Assembly: GCA_046596055.1 (NCBI GenBank) | Contig: JBKJNH010000246.1 | Location: 1 to 15,648 of the forward strand | DNA length: 15,648 nucleotides | DNA from: JANPEF01 sp046596055 | GTDB lineage: Bacteria > Eisenbacteria > RBG-16-71-46 > DASYSL01 | Direction of reading: 5' to 3' | Shown here: positions 9,001 to 14,898 of the stretch, in pieces | Layout: every line of letters starts with the position of its first letter | Numbering within the stretch: the first letter of the stretch is position 1 | The notes under the pieces: generated by a model | The model's database searches: none | Told to the model about the DNA's origin: nothing | The model's input: the letters and a program-made list of their open reading frames with translations, nothing else | Translations under genes and position numbers: made by a program

Positions 9001-10128
9001 CTAGGCCTTCGCCGGTTTCGGCTTTGCGCCGAGCGTTGCCGTGGGGACCGGGCCGGCGGTCACTTCCGCAGTCTCGCCAGTCTCGCGATCCAGCGTCGAG
9101 CGCAGCACGTCCCACACCCAGTCGGGCGAGATCGCGCGCAGGCACGACAGGTGATCGCAGATGTCGAGGTGACACGGCGAGCACCAGACCTTTGCGTAGA
9201 CGGCGTGATGACCGTGCGATTCCGGGTAGGGGAAGAACGAGTCCGGCGCGTTGCGTCCGAAGATGCCGATCGTCGGCGTGCCCGCAGCGACCGCCACGTG
9301 CACCGGGCCGCTGTCGCCGCCGACGAATGCGCGGCACAGCGAGACGAGTGCGGCGAAGCGCCTGAGTGCGACGTCGGTGATGGCGAACGCGCGCGGATCG
9401 GCGACGGCCGCGGCGATCGTGCGCGCCAGATCCTCCTCGCCGGGGCCGGCGAAGACGAGCAGGCGCGCGCGCGGCCGCTCGCGCAGCAGCCTGCGACCCA
9501 GTGCGGCGTAATCGTCGGGCTGCCAGCGGCGCGTCATGTGCCGCGCGCCGGGGTGGACGCCGACCAGCTCGGCGCCCGCGGGAACGCCGCGCTCGGCAAG
9601 GTGGTTCCACGCCGCGGACTTCTCGGCCGCGGTGATCGTGAGCGCGGGCACCTCGGTGCGCGGTTCCCACCCAAGCGCCTCGAGCGAGGCGAGGTGGAAC
9701 GCGATCGCGCTCACCGCATCGGTCTTCACCGGCACGTTGTACGCGGCGCTGCGCAGTCTCTTCCCGGGATAGCCCACGCGCCAGCGGGCGCCGGTCGCGA
9801 CGGTCCACATCGCGGTGCGCGGGTTGCAGAACAGGTCGAGGACCAGATCATATCTCGCCGCGCGGAGCGCGGCGAAGAGCCGCGCCGATCCGATCGCAGG
9901 CAGTTTTCTGGGGACGACCCAGACCTTGGCCAGTCGGGGGTCGTCGGCAAGCAGGGGGGCGGCCTCTTCCTCGACCAGGTAGTGCAGCTCGGCCTGGGGG
10001 GCGAGGCGGCGCAAATTGTCGATGACAGGCAAAGTCAAGCACACGTCGCCCACGAAACGTGGACGGATGACGAGAACCTTGCGGATCTCGTCGGGTGACG
10101 GACGGGCGTGGGTTGACGCGTGGACCAT
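9001..10128 (-). CDS. Glycosyltransferase family 9, heptosyltransferase-like
   Basis: A 375-residue cytoplasmic GT-B enzyme of the ADP-heptose:LPS heptosyltransferase type, which adds sugars to lipopolysaccharide core or other surface glycans. The N-terminal V-L-V-I-R-P-R-F-V-G-D followed by L-T-L-P is the family signature for the first Rossmann domain. The second domain carries G-V-H-P-G-A-R, then G-G-D-S-G-P-V-H-V-A-V-A-A-G-T-P, the nucleotide-sugar binding loop. A four-cysteine cluster (Cys316, 319, 324 and 329) near the C-terminus is seen in a subset of the family and may bind a metal. The ATG at 10128 is preceded by AGGGGG three bases away. The stop lies 18 bp from that of the convergent repeat-protein gene. 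Whether heptose or another sugar is the donor cannot be told. Confidence 0.92.
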   Translation of the reverse strand: MVHASTHARPSPDEIRKVLVIRPRFVGDVCLTLPVIDNLRRLAPQAELHYLVEEEAAPLLADDPRLAKVWVVPRKLPAIGSARLFAALRAARYDLVLDLFCNPRTAMWTVATGARWRVGYPGKRLRSAAYNVPVKTDAVSAIAFHLASLEALGWEPRTEVPALTITAAEKSAAWNHLAERGVPAGAELVGVHPGARHMTRRWQPDDYAALGRRLLRERPRARLLVFAGPGEEDLARTIAAAVADPRAFAITDVALRRFAALVSLCRAFVGGDSGPVHVAVAAGTPTIGIFGRNAPDSFFPYPESHGHHAVYAKVWCSPCHLDICDHLSCLRAISPDWVWDVLRSTLDRETGETAEVTAGPVPTATLGAKPKPAKA

Positions 10129-10135
10129 GGGCCCC

Positions 10136-10156
10136 CTAGACTTTCCGGGACTCTAG
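10136..10156. promoter_or_regulatory. Small inverted repeat in the divergent GT9 / PLP-enzyme spacer
   Basis: CTAGA and TCTAG flank an 11-base centre in the 78-bp region between the two divergent genes. The position would suit an operator, and CTAG is often rare in bacterial DNA, but five-base arms are weak evidence. No clear -35/-10 pair is visible here. Confidence 0.2.
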
Positions 10157-10206
10157 CCGCCCCGACCCCGCTCCACAAGTCACGGCACGACCACCCCGGA
10201 GGCACC

Positions 10207-11412
10207 ATGGCGCCCGACCCCACGGGACCGTCGACGCGCGCCGTTCACACCGGCCAGCTCGAGAACGAATACGGCGCCCTCAGCTCGCCCATCTACCAGA
10301 GCGCGACGTTCCGCTACCCGACCCTGGCCGCGATGATCGCGGCGTTCGAGGCCGGCCACGCCGGCATGGTCTACACGCGCTACAACAACCCGACCATCGC
10401 CGCCGTCGAGACGCGGCTGGCCGCGACCGAGGGCGCCGCGGCCGCGCTGGCCTTCGCCTCGGGGATGGCGGCCATCACCTCGTCGCTGCTCGCGTTCCTC
10501 GAGCCGGGCGACCGCATCCTCGCCCAGCGCGAGATCTACGGCGGCTCGTTCGAGTTCCTCAACGCGTGGGCGTCGCGGCTGGGCTTCCACGTCGACTGGT
10601 TCTCGTTGCGCGACCCGGGCGCGCTCGACGCGCTGCTCGCCGCGAAGCCGCGCATCGTCTACGCCGAGACGCCGACCAATCCCTTGCTGCGGCTCGTCGA
10701 CCTCGCGGCGCTGGCGAAGCGCGCGCACGCCGCCGGCGCGCTGCTCGTCGTCGACAACACGTTCGCCACGGGTTTCCTGCAGCGGCCTCTCGCGCTCGGC
10801 GCCGACATCGTCGTGCACAGCGCGACGAAGTACCTGGGCGGGCACACGGACCTGATCGCCGGCGCGGCGATGGGTTCGGCCGCCCACATGGCGCAGGTGT
10901 GGAAGGTGCGGAAGGTGTTCGGGGGCTGCATCGACCCGCAGGCGGCGTGGCTGCTCGAGCGCTCGATCAAGACCCTGCCCCTGCGCCTCGAGCGGGCGTG
11001 CGCCAACGCACGCACGATCGCCGCGCATCTCTCGACCCATCGCTTCGTCGAGCGCGTGCACTACCCGGGGCTGGCCACACACCCGGACCACGCGCTTGCG
11101 ATCGCCCAGATGTCGGACTTCGGCGCCATGATGAGCGTCGAACTGGGCGGCGACCTCAAGGCCGCCGCGCGCTTCGTCGATCAGCTGAAGCTGTTCCAGC
11201 TTGCCGCGAGCCTGGGCGGAGTCGAGTCACTCGTGTCCGTTCCGGTCGCCTCCTCGCACTTCTCGCTCACGCCCGCGGAGCGCGCCGAAGCCGGCGTGAC
11301 CGACGGCATGGTTCGCCTCTCGATCGGCGTCGAGGATTCCGCCGACCTGATAGCCGACCTCGACCAGGCGCTCGCCTACGCGAGCGCCGGAGCCGAGACC
11401 GCCCGCGCCTAG
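10207..11412 (+). CDS. Cys/Met metabolism PLP-dependent enzyme (cystathionine gamma-synthase/lyase family)
   Basis: A 401-residue member of the trans-sulfuration family. Visible motifs are S-P-I-Y-Q-S-A-T-F, Y-T-R-Y-N-N-P-T, a Gly-Met-Ala cofactor loop (A-S-G-M-A-A), E-T-P-T-N-P-L and V-V-D-N-T-F-A-T-G. The Schiff-base lysine is Lys208 in S-A-T-K-Y-L-G-G-H, and the C-terminal S-L-G-G-V-E-S-L and R-L-S-I-G-V-E-D are present. The family covers cystathionine gamma-synthase, beta- and gamma-lyases, methionine gamma-lyase and O-acetylhomoserine sulfhydrylases; the sequence alone does not separate these, although the length fits the synthase/gamma-lyase group. The start at 10207 follows GGAGG by four bases; an upstream in-frame ATG at 10120 would overlap the divergent gene and adds an unconserved tail. 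The His-rich TPR gene follows after 46 nt. Confidence 0.93.
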   Translation: MAPDPTGPSTRAVHTGQLENEYGALSSPIYQSATFRYPTLAAMIAAFEAGHAGMVYTRYNNPTIAAVETRLAATEGAAAALAFASGMAAITSSLLAFLEPGDRILAQREIYGGSFEFLNAWASRLGFHVDWFSLRDPGALDALLAAKPRIVYAETPTNPLLRLVDLAALAKRAHAAGALLVVDNTFATGFLQRPLALGADIVVHSATKYLGGHTDLIAGAAMGSAAHMAQVWKVRKVFGGCIDPQAAWLLERSIKTLPLRLERACANARTIAAHLSTHRFVERVHYPGLATHPDHALAIAQMSDFGAMMSVELGGDLKAAARFVDQLKLFQLAASLGGVESLVSVPVASSHFSLTPAERAEAGVTDGMVRLSIGVEDSADLIADLDQALAYASAGAETARA

Positions 11413-11420
11413 CGCCGCCT

Positions 11421-11437
11421 CGGGGCGCGCAGCCCCG
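11421..11437 (+). terminator. Possible weak hairpin between the PLP enzyme and the TPR gene
   Basis: CGGGGC and GCCCCG pair around a five-base loop, starting nine bases after the PLP-enzyme stop. There is no T-run, only TTCGTCT. It may attenuate, or merely protect the upstream message; read-through into the next gene is likely. Confidence 0.25.
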
Positions 11438-11444
11438 TTCGTCT

Positions 11445-11457
11445 GGAGAGCCTCTCC
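11445..11457 (+). promoter_or_regulatory. Ribosome site with self-complementary flank
   Basis: GGAGAG (11445-11450), eight bases before the ATG at 11459, is the ribosome site. GGAGA can pair with TCTCC (11453-11457) around a three-base loop, which would mask it. The stem is short, so control by this hairpin is only a possibility. Confidence 0.35.
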
Positions 11458-11458
11458 C

Positions 11459-12409
11459 ATGCCCGGAATCGTCCCGAACCGTCTCGCCCGTCGTTCCTCG
11501 TCCGCACTGCTTGCGCTCGCCGCCATGGGCGCGCTGGTCGGAGCCGCCCTCGCGCCGTCGGCGGGCGCGCACGAGGCCGTGACCGCGCACGAGCACCAGG
11601 CGCACGATCACGACCACTCCGCGCCCGGTCACACGCACGACACCCCGGCCCCGGCACCGGCGCCGGCGGGGGCGAAGGCGCCCGCGGCCAAGCCCACGGC
11701 TGCCAGGCCCGCGACGACCAAGGCACTGCCCGACTCGCTGCCGAAGCTGAAGGCCGCGGCCGACAAGGACACGACCAACGCGAAGGCCCAGTATCGCTAC
11801 GGAGTGGCATTGCTCGACCGCGATCGGCCGCAGGAGGCGATCGACATGTTCCGTCGCGCCACGAAAGCGAAGCCCGACTACCTCGAGGCGTGGGTGAACC
11901 AGGGTGCCGCGTGGGATGCGATCGGGCGCAGCCAGGATGCGCGCGTGGCCTATCGCCGCGCGCTCGAGATCAAGCCCGAAGACGAGATCGCGCTGTGTCG
12001 GATGGCGTCGTCGTTCTATGCCGTCGGCATGCGCGACTCGGCGATGACCGTTCTGCGCGAGACGCTGGCGAAGCACCCGAGGTCACACTGCTCGTACTTC
12101 ACGCTGGGCGTGGCCTACGCCGACGGCGGCATGTTTCGCGAGGCGATCGCCGCGTGGCAGAAGGTCGGCGAGTACTCGCCCGGCTCGCCCGAAGCCGAGA
12201 GCGCGAACGAGAGCGTGCAGCTCCTCAAGCAGTACCTGGGCAAGGACAGCGTGCGCGTGGCCGTTCCGGGCGCGGTCGCCGGCGTGCCGCCGGGGTCCGG
12301 CGGTCCGGGCGAGCCCATCAAGGGCGGCGAGATGATGAAGCCCACCGGCAAGGACGCGAAGCCCGCAATGAAGCCCGCGACGAACGACGCGAAGGCCGGC
12401 GGGAAGTGA
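11459..12409 (+). CDS. Exported His-rich TPR protein
   Basis: A 316-residue protein with a signal peptide (Arg pair at residues 11-12, hydrophobic stretch, cut near A-G-A, residue 37). Immediately after the cut lies a histidine-rich segment: eight His among residues 38-60 (positions 38, 44, 46, 49, 51, 53, 58, 60), mixed with Asp and Glu, which could bind zinc, copper or nickel. A Pro/Ala/Lys linker (about 62-95) leads to three to four TPR units at about residues 108-245, with typical A-x-x-x-Y-R-x-A-L and P-x-x-x-x-A-x-x-N spacing. The tail is Gly/Pro/Lys-rich and disordered. TPRs bind other proteins, so this may be a periplasmic scaffold; no enzyme motif is seen. Its stop overlaps the next gene's GTG by four bases, so the two are probably translated together, though a functional link to tRNA thiolation is not apparent. 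Confidence 0.85.
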   Translation: MPGIVPNRLARRSSSALLALAAMGALVGAALAPSAGAHEAVTAHEHQAHDHDHSAPGHTHDTPAPAPAPAGAKAPAAKPTAARPATTKALPDSLPKLKAAADKDTTNAKAQYRYGVALLDRDRPQEAIDMFRRATKAKPDYLEAWVNQGAAWDAIGRSQDARVAYRRALEIKPEDEIALCRMASSFYAVGMRDSAMTVLRETLAKHPRSHCSYFTLGVAYADGGMFREAIAAWQKVGEYSPGSPEAESANESVQLLKQYLGKDSVRVAVPGAVAGVPPGSGGPGEPIKGGEMMKPTGKDAKPAMKPATNDAKAGGK

Positions 12410-13587
12410 TCGCGCCCGGGCGCGGGCGCTCGGTCCTCGTCGCCATGTCGGGCGGCGTGGACTCCTCGATCGGCGCGGCGCTGCTCGCCGAGGCCGGCTG
12501 GGACGTCATCGGCGTCACGCTCAAGCTGTGGTGCTACGGCGAGGGCGAGGACACGGCCTCGCCGCGCGCCTGCTGCTCGCTCGACGCCATCGCCGACGCG
12601 CAGTCGGTGGCGCGGCGCATGGGCTTTCCCCACCACGTGCTCGACGAGACCTCGGACTTCCGCGCCCGTGTCGTCGATCCGTTCGTGCAGGACTACCTTT
12701 CCGGGTTCACCCCGTATCCCTGTGCGGCGTGCAACACGCACCTCAAGTTCGGCTCGTTGTTCGCGCACGCCATGAAGTCGGGGATCGAGTTCCTCTCGAC
12801 GGGGCACTACGTGCGCTCCGGTCCGGCACCGCGGCTCGCGGCGGAAGGCGGCAACGAGCCCGCGCTCTTCCGCGCCGCGCACGGCGCGAAGGACCAGACA
12901 TACGCCCTGTGGGGCATCGCGCGTGCCGCGCTGCCGCGCCTGGTGTTTCCGCTCGGCGGCATGACCAAGGACGAGGTGCGCGCCCACGGGGATCGCCTGG
13001 GGCTGGGCCGAGTCGCGCACAAGCTCGAGAGTCAGGACCTGTGCTTCGTTCCCGACGGCGACTATGCCGGATTCGTGGCGCGCGAGGTCGCCGCGGGACG
13101 CGGCGGGGCAATCGTCGCGGGTGCAGACGGCGCCACCGCGGCGACGGCCGGCGCGATCGTCGGCGTGGCGGGCGACACGCTCGGGACGCACGATGGCGTG
13201 GCGCACTTCACCGTGGGCCAGCGCAAGGGGATCGGGATCTCCGCCGCGCAGCCGCTCTACGTCACCGCGCTCGAGCCAGCGACGAACACCGTGCGCGTCG
13301 GCCCCGCGGCCGCACTCTATTCGAGCGAAGCGCGGTTCACGGGCCTCAACTGGTTGTCGGAGGACGCCCCTGATCGCGGAGGGGAGGTCGAGGCGCAGAT
13401 CCGCTACCGCCACGCGCCGGCGCCCGCGCGACTCTTCCTCGAGCCCGACGGCGGGGGGGCCGCCGGTGCGGGCAGGGTCCGCTTCGAGACGCCGCAGCGC
13501 GCGATCACACCCGGGCAGTCCGTGGCGTTCTACCGCGGGGACCGCCTCCTCGGCGGAGCGCGGCTTGCGCGATCCATATCCCGATGA
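12406..13587 (+). CDS. mnmA: tRNA-specific 2-thiouridylase MnmA
   Basis: A 393-residue cytoplasmic enzyme that activates U34 of the Lys, Glu and Gln tRNAs with ATP and replaces its 2-oxygen with sulfur. The PP-loop S-G-G-V-D-S-S is at residues 15-21. The cysteine region reads P-Y-P-C-A-A-C-N (Cys106, Cys109) and the second catalytic cysteine is Cys213 in S-Q-D-L-C-F. The central T-G-H-Y, K-D-Q-T-Y-A-L-W and G-Q-R-K-G-I-G-I motifs and the C-terminal beta-barrel are complete, and the length is normal. Where E. coli MnmA has Asp-x-x-Cys, this protein has Cys-x-x-Cys; it also carries a Cys56-Cys57 pair in A-C-C-S-L-D. The start is GTG in a GTGA overlap with the TPR gene; no other start codon in this frame leaves the PP-loop correctly placed. 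The 3' end overlaps the sigma factor gene by 23 bases. Confidence 0.96.
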   Translation: MIAPGRGRSVLVAMSGGVDSSIGAALLAEAGWDVIGVTLKLWCYGEGEDTASPRACCSLDAIADAQSVARRMGFPHHVLDETSDFRARVVDPFVQDYLSGFTPYPCAACNTHLKFGSLFAHAMKSGIEFLSTGHYVRSGPAPRLAAEGGNEPALFRAAHGAKDQTYALWGIARAALPRLVFPLGGMTKDEVRAHGDRLGLGRVAHKLESQDLCFVPDGDYAGFVAREVAAGRGGAIVAGADGATAATAGAIVGVAGDTLGTHDGVAHFTVGQRKGIGISAAQPLYVTALEPATNTVRVGPAAALYSSEARFTGLNWLSEDAPDRGGEVEAQIRYRHAPAPARLFLEPDGGGAAGAGRVRFETPQRAITPGQSVAFYRGDRLLGGARLARSISR

Positions 13588-14209
13588 GGTTGCCCTCGTC
13601 GCCGCGCTGCGCGACGACGACGGGCGAGCCTGGCGCGCGTTCCTCGACCGTTACGAGCGGTTGATCTACTCCGTTCCACGGCGCATGGGGCTCGATCCCG
13701 ATGACGCAGCGGACGTCTTCCAGGACGTGCTCGCAGCGTTCCTGCGCGGCTTGCCTCGCCTGCGCGACCCGCGCACGATCCCGAAGTGGCTCACGCGGAC
13801 CGCCTTCCGGCTGGCGCGCGAACGGCGCTTGCGTCGTCGTCGCGAATCGACGCTGAAGGACCCCGCCAGCCTTGAGAGCATTCCCGACCCGCGCGAGGCG
13901 ACGGATCTCGTTGAGCGCGCCGAGGATGCATCGCGCGTGCGCGCCCTCGTCGCAAAGCTCCCCGGTCGATGCCCCGAGCTGCTCGGTCTCCTCTTCTTCA
14001 CCGACCCCGCGCCCGGCTACGGCGACCTCGCGCGCCGCCTCGGGATGCCGATCGGTTCACTCGGGCCGACCCGGCAGCGCTGCCTCGATCATCTATTCGC
14101 GCGCGTGAGCGCCGATTCCGACCCTTCGCGTATCAGGCGAACGGTCCATCCCACCTTACAACCGGATGGCGCAACCACGCCGAGGCAGAAATCCCGGAGA
14201 CCGCGATGA
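13565..14209 (+). CDS. ECF-type (sigma70 family) RNA polymerase sigma factor
   Basis: A 214-residue protein with the two-domain layout of extracytoplasmic-function sigma factors. Region 2, which binds core polymerase and the -10 element, spans about residues 10-90: F-L-D-R-Y-E-R-L-I-Y, then D-A-A-D-V-F-Q-D-V-L-A-A-F and an Arg-rich helix after W-L-T-R-T-A. Region 4, a helix-turn-helix for the -35 element, spans about residues 130-190: L-P-x-R-C-P-E-L-L, Y-G-D-L-A-R-R-L-G-M, then I-G-S-L-G-P-T-R-Q-R-C-L. The last 25 or so residues are a basic tail. The likely start is TTG at 13565, with GGAG six bases before it; no in-frame ATG or GTG lies nearby, and the next ATG would delete part of region 2. 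It overlaps mnmA by 23 bases and shares ATGA with the next gene, so sigma and candidate anti-sigma are translationally coupled. Confidence 0.88.
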   Translation: MRDPYPDEVALVAALRDDDGRAWRAFLDRYERLIYSVPRRMGLDPDDAADVFQDVLAAFLRGLPRLRDPRTIPKWLTRTAFRLARERRLRRRRESTLKDPASLESIPDPREATDLVERAEDASRVRALVAKLPGRCPELLGLLFFTDPAPGYGDLARRLGMPIGSLGPTRQRCLDHLFARVSADSDPSRIRRTVHPTLQPDGATTPRQKSRRPR

Positions 14210-14898
14210 GCCCCACCCGACCGCCCCGCAAACCCGTAGCCGTCCGCCGCGACCCCGCGCACCCGAGCGCGGATGCCTGGTTTGCGCAGGTGAGCGGGCG
14301 CCTGTCGGCCCGGGCGGCCGCCACACTCGATCGTCATCGGGCCGGTTGCCCGGCGTGCACGGCCACCGCGGGGGTCGCCGAGCGTGTGTCGCGCGCCGTC
14401 GACTTCTCGGATCTGCCGCCGGTGCCTCCGACGCTGCGGCGCACCGCCGAAGGGCTCTTCGGCCCCGCGGTTCTGCCGACCAGCTCCGCCCCGGCCGTGG
14501 GCGTCACGACTCCCGCCTTTGGCCGGCTGCGCCTCATCACGCCGTCGCCCGCGTTCGCCCCCGGGTTTGCCGCCGCCGCCGCCGGCGTTCGCCGTGCCGG
14601 CGAGTTGCTGCGCCGCTGCGCGCTCGAAGGCGGCCCGTGGCGGCTCGAACTCGAGTGGACGCCGCACGACCGGGCCTGGCACCTGCGCGGCCGCGTGGTC
14701 GGCCTTGACGCAGGCGCCGCGATTGCCGCGCGCTTCACGCTCGAGGGCGCCGGTATCTCTGTGCGCCGCGTTCGCCCCGGTCCGCGCGGTTTCTTCGGCC
14801 CGGTTCTTCTGACCTCTCCCGAGGTGCGCATCACGCTGGTCGGGGGCGAGAAGTCGTTCCGTTCCCCGTGGCTGCCGCGGGCGCCGCGGCGGCGGTGA
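14206..14898 (+). CDS. Putative ZAS-type anti-sigma factor
   Basis: A 230-residue protein directly coupled to the sigma gene by an ATGA overlap. Near the N-terminus it has His44-x3-Cys48-x2-Cys51, the H-x3-C-x2-C pattern of zinc-binding anti-sigma (ZAS) domains that hold an ECF sigma factor inactive. After a Pro/Ala-rich linker, the C-terminal part (about residues 140-225) is predicted by eye to be beta-rich, with alternating strands such as W-R-L-E-L-E-W and V-R-I-T-L-V. No convincing membrane helix is visible, so this would be a soluble regulator rather than a membrane-bound one. The C-terminal domain is not recognised and may be the sensing part. The anti-sigma role is inferred from the motif plus gene order. 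Its stop overlaps a GTG start of the following TPR gene. Confidence 0.7.
   Translation: MSPTRPPRKPVAVRRDPAHPSADAWFAQVSGRLSARAAATLDRHRAGCPACTATAGVAERVSRAVDFSDLPPVPPTLRRTAEGLFGPAVLPTSSAPAVGVTTPAFGRLRLITPSPAFAPGFAAAAAGVRRAGELLRRCALEGGPWRLELEWTPHDRAWHLRGRVVGLDAGAAIAARFTLEGAGISVRRVRPGPRGFFGPVLLTSPEVRITLVGGEKSFRSPWLPRAPRRR

Noticed and set aside
9011..9025. GCCG-GTTT-CGGC followed by TTT, a possible plus-strand terminator after the repeat-protein gene
   Set aside because: The stem is only four pairs and the U-run three bases, and it lies inside the convergent glycosyltransferase coding sequence, so it is easily explained by chance.
12115..13413. Minus-strand frame of 432 codons opposite the TPR gene and mnmA
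   Set aside because: The plus strand has unmistakable MnmA motifs throughout, and the antisense translation has no domain pattern.
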